Numbered from the stretch's first letter, positions 36,024-45,290 are shown. The stretch is DNA of 64,000 nucleotides from Aliarcobacter butzleri (GCF_900187115.1 NZ_LT906455.1:1674001-1738000), one strand, 5' to 3'. The notes: a model not told the origin generated them from the letters alone. Numbers and translations: made by a program.

Positions 36024-37838
36024 TCAAGCTTCCTCTTTGTAATTTCCTCTTAAAATATCCAAAAATAATTGATTTCTACTCATCGCATCTTCAATCATTG
36101 TTTCTAAAGTCAAAATATGAGTTATTGCATTTAAATTTTCATTATATAAATAATACATTTGACCTTTTGTAGTATATGTTTTTTTCATACTTGGGAAATC
36201 TTCTATTTCTTGTTTTGTTTCTGGATTTAAAGCTGTTATTAAGTATGACCAAATTAAAACTTCTTCTCCATTTTTTTCAAAATAGTTTTTTATCTTTCTT
36301 GTATATTTATTAAGTTCATTGAGTCCACCAGCATTTTTTTCACCTGTTGCATCACTACCTTTTAACTCTATTAAAATTATCTCTTTTGTATCATTTTTAC
36401 TTTTTGTAAAAATACAAATATCTGGTCTTACCTTTTTGTCAGTATCTTTTAAATCTAAGATTTCATTAATTGTTTTATCACTATAAGCATAGTTGTATAT
36501 CATAAATCTTTCATCAAATAACCAAAGGTTATTATCTTTATATGAAGCATAATTTTCATTGGATGTTTTTGTTTTCATAATTTTATTATGAATGATAGTT
36601 TCATTTGTTTTATTACTAACATCCTCTAAATCTCTTTTTATATCAAGTATGATCTTTTCTCTATCAAAAATATATTCTGCTAATTCTGCCTGATTACTTG
36701 TATATAATCTTTCTTCATAATCAGGATTTCTTTTATTTCTTAGATTTCTTATATACTCTTTATCTGCATTAAATAGCTCTTTTGCTTCTTTGATTATCTC
36801 TGCACTAGTTGCCATATTTTGACTTTTTTGAATATATGGAGCTAAATATGGAGCTGAATTTAAACTCTCTTTTTTATTCTTATTATTTATCTCTTCAATA
36901 TCAATACCTAATGTTTTACAAATGCTATTAATTTTTGAAAATAATTTTCTATTAAGAGTATCCCAATCCAATGAAAATAAGTTTTTATCATTATCTTTTA
37001 TATTAAAATCTGTTCTTTCATCATTTACTGTTCTATCAAAAAAAGTTGAAGTAACAAAAAATAGCAACCCTTTATCTTTTGATGTTCTAAAATTTACATC
37101 CAGTCCATCTTGTTTTACACTTCTTTTATCAGCACAATAAAAACCTTTTATTGAAGAACCTTTTTGTTTATAAGATACTTTAAAAGTTTCTTCTATATCT
37201 CTTACTTTTATTGTAAATTCTTCATCAATGAAATTCGAACCATGTTCTTTTGCTTCAATACTTTCTTTTAAAACATCATCAATATACAATTTAATCAAAA
37301 CATTTTTATTTTCATCAACCATAAATTTAAATATTGATAAAAAATGATTAATTATCTCTTTTGCTTCAACACTTAAATCTGATGATACTTCTCTATTTTC
37401 AATATTTATATATTTTAATTTTGTTTGTTTAATAAATTCTTCATTTTCGATTACTGTTGGTTTTATTAATTCTGTATCTAAATTAAAATTGAATTTGATA
37501 TTTTTATTGTTGTTATAGCTTTCAAATTCTACTTTTTCACAAATAGTTAAATATGTAAATCTTCCTATACCTTTGCATCCTAAAGCTTGTTTATATTCAC
37601 TCATATAATGGTTAAATGAATCTATATTTTTATCTGTGAATCCATCTCCATTATCAATTATTGATATATTTTTAACTTTTCTTGTATCTCCAAATAAGTC
37701 AATAGGTAAAGTGTAAAAATAAATTTCAATTTCTGTTGCATTTGCTTGAATACTATTTGTTATTGCTTCATTAAGAACACTTAATAATTTTAAGTTTGTG
37801 GGTAGTTTTTTAACTATTTGTTTGGTTGTTACTATCAT
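36024..37838 (-). CDS. GHKL ATPase with C-terminal PD-(D/E)xK-like domain
   Basis: The 604-residue protein has the GHKL signature: N-box NEAITNSIQANA at 23-34, DNGDGF at 62-67 and GCKGIGRF at 87-94, as in Hsp90/MutL-like ATPases. The C-terminal part has PDICIF (P472, D473) and IELKG (E491, K493), a probable PD-(D/E)xK nuclease core. The middle part holds a helical linker. Its ATG overlaps the stop of the OLD-type gene (ATGA). It is the last gene of the defence-like operon. An alternative reading is an Hsp90-like chaperone with a nuclease-derived fold. Confidence 0.78.
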   Translation of the reverse strand: MIVTTKQIVKKLPTNLKLLSVLNEAITNSIQANATEIEIYFYTLPIDLFGDTRKVKNISIIDNGDGFTDKNIDSFNHYMSEYKQALGCKGIGRFTYLTICEKVEFESYNNNKNIKFNFNLDTELIKPTVIENEEFIKQTKLKYINIENREVSSDLSVEAKEIINHFLSIFKFMVDENKNVLIKLYIDDVLKESIEAKEHGSNFIDEEFTIKVRDIEETFKVSYKQKGSSIKGFYCADKRSVKQDGLDVNFRTSKDKGLLFFVTSTFFDRTVNDERTDFNIKDNDKNLFSLDWDTLNRKLFSKINSICKTLGIDIEEINNKNKKESLNSAPYLAPYIQKSQNMATSAEIIKEAKELFNADKEYIRNLRNKRNPDYEERLYTSNQAELAEYIFDREKIILDIKRDLEDVSNKTNETIIHNKIMKTKTSNENYASYKDNNLWLFDERFMIYNYAYSDKTINEILDLKDTDKKVRPDICIFTKSKNDTKEIILIELKGSDATGEKNAGGLNELNKYTRKIKNYFEKNGEEVLIWSYLITALNPETKQEIEDFPSMKKTYTTKGQMYYLYNENLNAITHILTLETMIEDAMSRNQLFLDILRGNYKEEA

Positions 37839-39607
37839 AATGGTAAATCTTCAATCTCTTTTATCAAATTAAATAATTCTTTAAAATGCTCAAAATCTTC
37901 AGGAACAAATTCTTTACAATTATTAGCTAATTGATTTTTTGCATCATCTTTTATAGCTTTTGAAATATTATCAATGGATTTATTATTAAAAAAAGTCGGT
38001 GTCTGCATTCTTCGTTCAAGTACTTGATTTAATGCCATTTGATATTTATCTGATGTATACATATTTTCAATAGTACATTCAGAAGTAAAACCACTTTGTT
38101 TAGGTAATAAAAATCCATAAAATTTATTATTTGACTTCAATTTATTAATTAAATTATTTTGTGCAATTGGTTCAAAATTTTCGCGAGACAAGCCTTTCTT
38201 ACCTTCTTGATCATCATCAAATATTGCAATAACTTTTTTATGTTCAAAATCATAATCGCTTGTAGCAAAACCCACAACAAGTTGTTTAAGATTAGTTGCT
38301 CCATCTGTAGAAAAAATCTCAAAATTCAGAGTTTGATAATTACTTTTTAATCTTTTAAAGGCTTCTTCAATATGAATTTTGTCATGTTTCCCTTCAACAA
38401 GTAAAATAATATTCTTAGTCGAAGACAAAAAAACTGATTGTTCTTGATAATTCCAAATCCCATCAGTAATATGTGAAAATATTTCTTGTTTTTGTTTATC
38501 CTCAATTTTTCCATTATTTAACATACTAATATGTTTATCATCAAATGAATGTGTAAGTGTTGGAGAATGTGTTGTTAAAATACTAAATCTGTTTTCATAA
38601 GAAGATACAAGTTCTTTAAAAACTTTTTTATTTTGTATATGTATATGCGAATCTGGTTCATCTAATAATACAAGTGCTTTTTCAAAACTCAAATATTCTA
38701 AAATCATTTTTACTAAGATAAGTTTTTTTTCACCCTCACTGAGACAATTCACATCAAGTAATACATTTAATTTTTTGAATTTTATATCGATATCAAGGAT
38801 TAATTTATTAGTATCTCTAGCTGGTAAAAAGGCTCCTACAAGCAATAAAAATAAATCTCTTTCATGTCCAAAATTTTGAAAAATTGTTTTTATGTCATCT
38901 AAATTTGTATAATTAACATTTGGTAAATTATTAGGAGTTAAACTTCTTGCTAATCTTAAGAGTTCTCCAGCTTGATTTCTAAAACTTGGGAATTTTGCAA
39001 TATTAAACTTAAAACCAATACTTTCAACGGAATCAATTTTTAATATATTTTTAATGAAACTATTATCTCCTCTATCATAAACTGCAAGTAATAAAAAGGC
39101 TATTTTCCAATGATATTTATTAACATAAATCATTTTTAAGTGATTTGCTCTGTCTGTTGGTGTAATAGCTTTTTTTATATAATCTTTATAAAATTTTTCA
39201 TAATACAAATCCCATAATCTAGTCTCTTCACCACTATAAGAAGTTATTATATGAGAAGGTAAATAATTATAATTTCCTAAAAATTGATTTTTCTGTTTTG
39301 CTAAATCGTCAATCTTAAAACTATATGTATACTCACTATTGCCATTTTGTAAAGTAATTATTTTAAGCTCAATATAAAAATTTTTATCAACTTCATTAAC
39401 ATCCAAAATATATTCTATTTCGTATTCAAAGTCTACCTTTTTCTTTTCAATTAAACTAACAAATATTGCACTTATTGCCTCTAATATGTTACTTTTACCA
39501 CTACCGTTATTCCCAATTAAAAGAGTTATTCCCTCATTTGATTCAAAATTTATTTCAAAATCTTTAAGATTTTTAAATCCGTTGACCCATAGTCTTTTAA
39601 GCTTCAT
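37835..39607 (-). CDS. OLD-family ATPase with TOPRIM nuclease domain
   Basis: ATG 39607 is chosen for its AGAGG site; a TTG six codons earlier is possible. The 590-residue protein has Walker A GNNGSGKS at 32-39, the ABC signature LSEGEK near 289-294, Walker B ALVLLDEPD at 311-319, the H-loop TTHSP near 345 and a TOPRIM domain with E405 (VEGKHD), D464-466 (FDDDQEG) and E514. This is the layout of OLD/GajA-type proteins. It overlaps hsdS by 11 bases and the GHKL gene by 4. It probably cuts DNA under control of its ATPase. Confidence 0.88.
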   Translation of the reverse strand: MKLKRLWVNGFKNLKDFEINFESNEGITLLIGNNGSGKSNILEAISAIFVSLIEKKKVDFEYEIEYILDVNEVDKNFYIELKIITLQNGNSEYTYSFKIDDLAKQKNQFLGNYNYLPSHIITSYSGEETRLWDLYYEKFYKDYIKKAITPTDRANHLKMIYVNKYHWKIAFLLLAVYDRGDNSFIKNILKIDSVESIGFKFNIAKFPSFRNQAGELLRLARSLTPNNLPNVNYTNLDDIKTIFQNFGHERDLFLLLVGAFLPARDTNKLILDIDIKFKKLNVLLDVNCLSEGEKKLILVKMILEYLSFEKALVLLDEPDSHIHIQNKKVFKELVSSYENRFSILTTHSPTLTHSFDDKHISMLNNGKIEDKQKQEIFSHITDGIWNYQEQSVFLSSTKNIILLVEGKHDKIHIEEAFKRLKSNYQTLNFEIFSTDGATNLKQLVVGFATSDYDFEHKKVIAIFDDDQEGKKGLSRENFEPIAQNNLINKLKSNNKFYGFLLPKQSGFTSECTIENMYTSDKYQMALNQVLERRMQTPTFFNNKSIDNISKAIKDDAKNQLANNCKEFVPEDFEHFKELFNLIKEIEDLPL

Positions 39608-40943
39608 TAAATACCTCTCTTTCAAATTCTTCTAAAGCTAATTTTTTATTTTTTTCTGATTGTTCATTTAATATTTTAATTTCGTTTTTTAGTATTTCAA
39701 TATTATTAGCAATTTTATTTTGCATTTCTATAGGAGGAATAGGAATCTGATAATTCTTTATTTTATCAGCATTTAAATTTGGCTGTGCACTACCAGAAGT
39801 GAGTAATTTAAAATTTTCTAATTGTGTCATTAAATAAAACCAAATAAAGTTAATATTTATTTTATTCAAATCAAAATTGTGAAGAATTGCACATGCTTGA
39901 TTAGTTGATGCTTCAATTCCTAATTTTGCAGTTCTTCCTGCTGTTGCACCATACATAGCAACAATTAAACTATCTTTAGGATATATTTTAGCATTACTAT
40001 TTTGTAAAGCTTCTTCTGTAATTGATTCTTCTGTATTTAATATTAACGCATCTCTTACCTCTCCTGTTTTTATCCATGGAATAGTTCCATTAATATAATA
40101 ATTAGGATAATTTCTGCTAGGAGTTCCTCCACTACCTATATTACAAATATTGATTAACTTTAGAACTTTATACTTAGTACTTTCTATTTTGATTTGATTA
40201 TTATTCTCATATCCCCAACAATTTATCATATCTTTAAAAGTTACAAATTTTAAAACAGAAGATTCATCTTTAGTTAAAATTTCTAATTTAATAATTCCCA
40301 ACTCAGTATATAAGTACTCTTCAATATTTTTTTCTAAATTTTCTGCTTTTTGTCCTTGTTCACTTGCAAGATTTATTTTATTTTGATAATTTTCAACAAT
40401 TTGTTTTTGAATATCAAGTTTTGGTAAAGGAATTTTTGTATTTAAGAATTTCGATTCATCAATTCTTTGCCTTCCTGTTGTTCCACTACTTGCACTTTGA
40501 GCAAATTGCATAAACTTTTTAGTTGTTGTTATAAGTACTAAAAAATCTGGATTTATTTTTGATGTATCTATATCAAAAGCTAAAAAATCTGCAGTTATAA
40601 TAGCTCCGTCTACTTCATTTGTAGCTATTCCAAAAGCTCCATTTCGTGCATCAATTTTTGAAAGTAAAAATTGTCCTTCCTTTATAGAAAACTGTTTTTT
40701 CGTACCTATGTTTTTGCCTATTTCTGTGTCTCTTAAAAAAACTCCATTGTTATAAAGTTTGATAGTTACTCTTTTATAAGTTGTGTTATCATCAACAATA
40801 ATTTGAGTTTTATTTCTTTTTAAAAATGTACCAATTTTTACAAGTTCAAAATCTTTGTTATAGTTAAAATGATTTTGAAGTAGATGAGCAACACTCCAAT
40901 TTGAGAGTTCATTAAACTTTACAAAATCAAGTAATGCAATCAT
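39597..40943 (-). CDS. hsdS: Restriction-modification specificity subunit (HsdS)
   Basis: ATG 40943 is chosen since it forms an ATGA overlap with the methylase stop and has GGAAG before it. The 448-residue protein has two target-recognition domains separated by helices: the first ends at RQRIDESKFLNTKIPLPKLD, the second at PNLNADKIKNYQIPIPPIE, each followed by a coiled helix. It selects the DNA sequence for the adjoining methylase. No truncation is seen. Confidence 0.92.
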   Translation of the reverse strand: MIALLDFVKFNELSNWSVAHLLQNHFNYNKDFELVKIGTFLKRNKTQIIVDDNTTYKRVTIKLYNNGVFLRDTEIGKNIGTKKQFSIKEGQFLLSKIDARNGAFGIATNEVDGAIITADFLAFDIDTSKINPDFLVLITTTKKFMQFAQSASSGTTGRQRIDESKFLNTKIPLPKLDIQKQIVENYQNKINLASEQGQKAENLEKNIEEYLYTELGIIKLEILTKDESSVLKFVTFKDMINCWGYENNNQIKIESTKYKVLKLINICNIGSGGTPSRNYPNYYINGTIPWIKTGEVRDALILNTEESITEEALQNSNAKIYPKDSLIVAMYGATAGRTAKLGIEASTNQACAILHNFDLNKININFIWFYLMTQLENFKLLTSGSAQPNLNADKIKNYQIPIPPIEMQNKIANNIEILKNEIKILNEQSEKNKKLALEEFEREVFNEA

Positions 40944-43255
40944 TTTACAACTTCCCAAAGATTGTTAGTAGTTCTATATTCTGAAAAAGCTTTTTTAAGT
41001 TCTGGTAGCTGATTTTCATCTTTCCCACCTGTTGAGTTTATACCTGCTTTTTTAATATCGGCAATAGGTATTTGATAATCAAATTTTTGTTTAATTTGCT
41101 CTTTTAATTCTGTATTGATTAGATTATTTAACTCTGTTTGTCTTTGTTTTAATTCTTTTTTTTCATCTTTGTTTAGAGCTTCTTTCCCTTTAAGTGAAAG
41201 TTTTTCTTCTATATCATCTAACTCTTTTTGATATTTAGCTGTGATTTCTTTTATAGCTTTTTCTTTGATACTCTCATATTGTACTTTTTCATCAGCTGTA
41301 AATTTTTTCAAAAATACCAAACTTGTTTTTACTGTTGCACCTGAACTTATAAATATCTCTTGAGGAAGAGAAACTATAAGAAGTATTTTTGCTCGACTTT
41401 CAAAATACTCTCTTGCATTTTGAAGATTTGAGCTATTTAATACACCTTCTGGAAGAACAATTCCCATTCTTCCACCATCTCTGAGTAAATCTAAACATCT
41501 TTCTATAAATAAAACTTCTGTTTGTCCTGCACTTTTACCAACTTCAAAAAGTCCTCTTATTGGTTTTCCGAAATTATGTGTAACTTGATTCATTTTTTCA
41601 AGATAAAGTTCTTTAGCTTTTAATCTATGTTCAATATTTGCATAATTGAAAGTTTCAGTAAATCCAGCTTTATAATAAAGTTCTTCACCATATTTTTTAA
41701 TATATGTTTCTATTAATTGGTCATTTCTGTATTTACTATCTTCTTCTACAATAGGAGAATTTTGAGAAAGGGTTGTTCCAAATGGCGGATTAGTCAAAAT
41801 AACATCAAATCTATTATGAAAAATTCCATTTACATTTAATAGACCATCATTATGATGTATTCCATTATGTCCATCTCCGTGCATTATCATATTCATTTTA
41901 GATACCCTTGCCATTCTAGGGTTTGCATCTGTTCCAAAAATAGCTCGTTTTGATAGTTGTTCTATTTCTTTTTCTTGTTCTTTGTTTATTTCAGCTAAAT
42001 AACTATCATAAAGTTTTGTTTTTTTATCTTGTTCCTTTTCTGTTAGCTCAATATCTTTTGGAAATAGTTCATTATATTTTTTCTTTTTTATTTCTATATA
42101 TTTATTATCAATAGTTTCTTTTACACTTTCAAAAGCTTTTATCAAAAATCCACCACTTCCTGCACAAGGGTCACATATAAGTTCATTTGCTTGAGGGTTT
42201 AATAAATCAACCATAAAATTCACGATTACTCTTGGAGTAAAAAACTGTCCTAATTCTCCTCTAAATGTTCTACCTAAAAAAGTTTCAAAAGCAATACCTT
42301 TTACATCTTCACTTGTAGCAGTTAAATTATAAATTTCTAGTTCTTGCACGATTTCAAGAAAACTATTTTCTTTTATTTTGATTTTTTCATTTTCTTCAAA
42401 TATTCCATCATCTTTAAAAGCATTTTTTACACCATCAAATTTTTCTTCAAGATAAGTTTTTGAAGTCTCTTTTCTTTGAACTCTTTTTTCATGAACTTCC
42501 ATTTCTTTTTTAACTTTTTGTTTAGAAAAAATTAATGTGTCATCATCTGGACTTTTTTCATACATAATTTTTAGAAATAAAATTTTACTGATTTCATCAA
42601 ATGAAGCTTCTGGAGAAAGTTTGTCATTATTTCTAATAATATTGTGGCATTTGTGAAGTAACTTTGCAAACTCATCACCTGTAAACTCTTTTGTCTTAGA
42701 TAATATGTCTTCTAACTTTTCATTATCAACTATATCTTTTGCTTGAGGAATTTCACCAACAGGTTGTAAGCTTAAAGGAAGTTCTTCTTCTATCGTTTTA
42801 TAAATTTTTACTATTTTCCCATTACTTATTACAAAAAGTTTTGCTCTGCTCCAAGTTGCATAATTATAACCTTGATAAAAATCTTCTGGTTTTAGAGTTA
42901 TTGCTTCTGCTTTTAGTTCAACAACTAAAAAAGCTGTTTTATTTTGTTCTTTCTCTTCTTTTGTTCTCCATACAACTATATCTGCACTTGCTCGTCCCGT
43001 TCCTCTATTTGAAGATGTTAATTGTACTTCTTGAGCCATTTGCTCTAATGTATATCCATAATCATTTATAAGCCTACAAATAAACTCTTGTCTAACTTTT
43101 TCTTCTGGTTTTGCTTCAAGATATTTATTTTGAAGTGGTGCAAATATTTTGCCTTTTTCATATTTAGGTTTATAAATAGTTACTGATTTTTCTTTACCTG
43201 TTTTTCTATCTTCTACTATTATTTCTTCAATATCAAACTTATCTTTATATTCCAT
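40940..43255 (-). CDS. Nuclease-methyltransferase fusion (HsdM with HSDR_N-like domain)
   Basis: The 771-residue protein begins with a nuclease-like domain (VRQEFICRLINDYGY, D92 in ADIVVW, E113 and K115 in VVELKAE), followed by an N6-adenine methyltransferase with GQFFTPR, motif I DPCAGSGGF at 362-370 and NPPF at 489-492, and a helical C-terminus. A separate HsdR with helicase is absent. The layout resembles BcgI-type enzymes in which one chain cuts and methylates with an S partner. It is the first gene of the operon. Confidence 0.88.
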   Translation of the reverse strand: MEYKDKFDIEEIIVEDRKTGKEKSVTIYKPKYEKGKIFAPLQNKYLEAKPEEKVRQEFICRLINDYGYTLEQMAQEVQLTSSNRGTGRASADIVVWRTKEEKEQNKTAFLVVELKAEAITLKPEDFYQGYNYATWSRAKLFVISNGKIVKIYKTIEEELPLSLQPVGEIPQAKDIVDNEKLEDILSKTKEFTGDEFAKLLHKCHNIIRNNDKLSPEASFDEISKILFLKIMYEKSPDDDTLIFSKQKVKKEMEVHEKRVQRKETSKTYLEEKFDGVKNAFKDDGIFEENEKIKIKENSFLEIVQELEIYNLTATSEDVKGIAFETFLGRTFRGELGQFFTPRVIVNFMVDLLNPQANELICDPCAGSGGFLIKAFESVKETIDNKYIEIKKKKYNELFPKDIELTEKEQDKKTKLYDSYLAEINKEQEKEIEQLSKRAIFGTDANPRMARVSKMNMIMHGDGHNGIHHNDGLLNVNGIFHNRFDVILTNPPFGTTLSQNSPIVEEDSKYRNDQLIETYIKKYGEELYYKAGFTETFNYANIEHRLKAKELYLEKMNQVTHNFGKPIRGLFEVGKSAGQTEVLFIERCLDLLRDGGRMGIVLPEGVLNSSNLQNAREYFESRAKILLIVSLPQEIFISSGATVKTSLVFLKKFTADEKVQYESIKEKAIKEITAKYQKELDDIEEKLSLKGKEALNKDEKKELKQRQTELNNLINTELKEQIKQKFDYQIPIADIKKAGINSTGGKDENQLPELKKAFSEYRTTNNLWEVVK

Positions 43256-43687
43256 GGATTCAATCTTTTCTGTTTATTTTAAGGATTTGATTATAACTAA
43301 AACAAAATAAAGAATGTTATTTAAAATAACATTTCAATAACTCTTCTTTACATTTTAATTTTTTGCTACACACCAGAAGAAAAACTTATTTATTCCCTTT
43401 CATTTAAAAATCTAAAAACACTTTGTTAGTTGTGCTTTTTCTCTCATTTCACTCTACTATATTATTTACTGATACTAAAATTAAATTCTTACAAATTTGA
43501 ATTTTATTCTAAGTAAAAATCTAATCCTTACAATCTATAAAAAGCCCGACAACTAACGAAAGTGAAAAATTTTTGATTAAAGAAAAGAGATAAGTTTTTT
43601 TAATCTTCTTAAAAATTAAAAAAAGAAGATTAAGACAAACCCTCAAATCTTCAAAAATGAAAACTATTTTTTTTAAGGAAAGAAACA
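43256..43687. promoter_or_regulatory. Divergent spacer between defence operon and J-domain gene
   Basis: No gene is present. GTTAGTTGT at 43425-43433 and its complement at 43549-43557 form a wider imperfect inverted repeat. A perfect 11-bp hairpin (TTAATCTTCTT, 43600-43610, with 43623-43633) lies in the leader of the J-domain gene. Promoters in both directions must lie here; none could be fixed with confidence. Confidence 0.45.
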
Positions 43688-44152
43688 ATGACAAGAGAAC
43701 AAATTATGAATGAGTTTAAAGGTGTAGAGGGAATCAATGAAGCTAAAAAGATTTATAAAACATTAGCTAAAAAATTACATCCTGATGTTGGTGGTGATGA
43801 AGAAAGTTTTAAATTATTAAATGCAATCTATACTGATTTAATTGAACATAAAATCTATTTTTCAAATGATATTAAAATTGATATTGAATTAGAAAAAATC
43901 ATTAGTTTAATTTTACATTTTGAAAATATAACTATTGAGCTTGTTGGTTCTTGGGTTTGGGTTAGTGGTGATACAAGAGAAATCAAAGAAAAACTTAAAG
44001 AGATTGGTTTTAAATGGGCATCTAAAAAAAGAATGTGGTATTTTGGAGAAATGAAATCTAAAAATCCAACTCCAAAATCAATAGATGAAATTAAGGCTAA
44101 ATACGGAAGTGAAACTTTGAAAACTAAGGAGAAAAAAGAGATAGCAAGTTAG
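43688..44152 (+). CDS. J-domain-like protein of the element
   Basis: The 154-residue protein has an N-terminal J-domain-like region with the HPD motif in LAKKLHPDVGGDEESF and LNAIY, followed by a C-terminal domain containing GFKWASKKRMWYFG that is common in phage and plasmid proteins of this type. It may recruit DnaK. An AAGGAAAG site precedes the ATG. It faces away from the methylase gene. Confidence 0.78.
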   Translation: MTREQIMNEFKGVEGINEAKKIYKTLAKKLHPDVGGDEESFKLLNAIYTDLIEHKIYFSNDIKIDIELEKIISLILHFENITIELVGSWVWVSGDTREIKEKLKEIGFKWASKKRMWYFGEMKSKNPTPKSIDEIKAKYGSETLKTKEKKEIAS

Positions 44153-44162
44153 AAACTTGCTA
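44142..44162. other. Stem-loop over the J-domain gene stop
   Basis: TAGCAAGTT and AACTTGCTA form a perfect 9-bp stem around AGA, covering the stop codon. An alternative stem CTAGC/GCTAG follows. There is no clear T-run, so termination is only possible. Confidence 0.4.
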
Positions 44163-44365
44163 GCATAAAAAAGCTAGAGTAGCTAATTCTAACCTTTTTA
44201 AATGAAGTATTTCTTTTGTTGTAATTGTTTATGTTATATCGGAATTAAACTTATAATTTATATTAAAATCGTGCACATTTCAATATAAAAATAAATAAAC
44301 TTTATCAAATATGATGAAGCTTCCTATTCATTTATTTTTTATCTAGTTCAAATAATAAACTATCT

Positions 44366-44665
44366 CTATATTAGCCCTTCAATGGATTTAAGGGCACTTT
44401 TACTGAATGTATAAAAACCAGAATCTGAAATTCGATAATGTTGTTCTTTTTTCAATTTACTACCCTCCATTTTTATTTTCTTAGACAAAGTACTTTCACA
44501 TATTTTTAACGCTTTTGCAGCCGCTTCGATACCTTTAATATTAAAATCGTCTGACAAGGTACTTTTGTCTTTTTTTGATAGAAGTAAATCTACCTTTTTT
44601 TCTAATCCTTTAATTGATACTTGAATTTCAAGAATCAATTCAATCATATTAGGATATTTTTCCAT
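44366..44665 (-). CDS. Small DNA-binding-like protein
   Basis: The 99-residue protein has an N-terminal coiled helix and a C-terminal helix-turn-helix-like part (IEAAAKALKICESTLSKKI) followed by HYRISDSGFYTFSKSALK, like AlpA-type regulators. It may regulate the element or its cargo. The family is not certain. Confidence 0.5.
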   Translation of the reverse strand: MEKYPNMIELILEIQVSIKGLEKKVDLLLSKKDKSTLSDDFNIKGIEAAAKALKICESTLSKKIKMEGSKLKKEQHYRISDSGFYTFSKSALKSIEGLI

Positions 44666-45265
44666 AATACAATTTAAGATATAGTTTTGGGTCTAAACTA
44701 GATTTGTTGTTTATAAAAAATTTTAAAGTTTATAGCTTACTCCTGAATTTACTTGATATAATCTTTAAATTCTCATTTTTCATTTCATTAGAACTATATA
44801 AAATTAAATTTACATAGTTCAGTTTCTATCGTATAAACTAACTTTTAGTTAGCTATTTTTATTTATAATTAAACATAATATTTAATTGTTCCATTTATTT
44901 AGTTATTACTAAATACTTTATTATTAATATTTTCTTCTTTGCTTAATATATAAGTATGCCTAAGAAAATTTTTTCCATTTATCTCAAAATATACTGAGGC
45001 AAAATACTAGCTATAATTGTATAAGTATATTATTGAGTCTTTTTGTTATACTTCTAGCTAAACTTATATTTCAAAATTTAGACTAAAATAATTATAAAAA
45101 ATAATGGTAAATGAATAATTAATAATAATTAATTCAATCCCGCTTTTTAGAACCGAATTAAATTTCTCATAGGGTATAAATAAGGTATAATAGGCATCAA
45201 AAAACAAACCTTAAAGTAACATATAAAGCCTATATAATAGATATTTATAAGATTTTAACTAATAA
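44666..45265. other. Gene-free AT-rich right end of the element
   Basis: No open frame with a credible start was seen on either strand over about 600 bases. The composition is extremely AT-rich. A -10-like TATAAT occurs in the last 100 bases, pointing toward the host gene side. It could hold integrase arm sites, but no clear repeat was found. Confidence 0.4.
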
Positions 45266-45286
45266 ATCCCGCACATCTCCACCAAT
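45266..45286 (+). repeat. Right attachment site (attR), copy of ssrA 3' end
   Basis: This is an exact copy of 29314-29334. It lacks the rest of ssrA, so only the 3' end was duplicated by integration. Host sequence follows directly. Confidence 0.88.
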
Positions 45287-45290
45287 GAAA

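Larger units (their letters stand above)
29314..45286. mobile_element. Integrative, possibly mobilizable, element in ssrA
   Basis: The element lies between two identical 21-bp copies of the ssrA 3' end and is about 15.95 kb. It has an integrase next to the left site, a coupling-type ATPase, a replication-relaxation-like protein, a structured non-coding region and a defence-type cargo operon. No full conjugation machinery is present, so it is likely mobilised by another element. Confidence 0.85.

Noticed and set aside
36024-39607. Gabija system
   Set aside because: The OLD-type protein fits GajA, but the partner is a GHKL protein, not a UvrD-type helicase.
39597-43255. Classical three-gene type I restriction system
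   Set aside because: No HsdR with helicase motifs lies in the window, and the nuclease-like domain sits on the methylase.
44666-45265. Possible extra gene at the right end of the ssrA element
   Set aside because: Both strands are broken by frequent stops and no start with a ribosome site was found.
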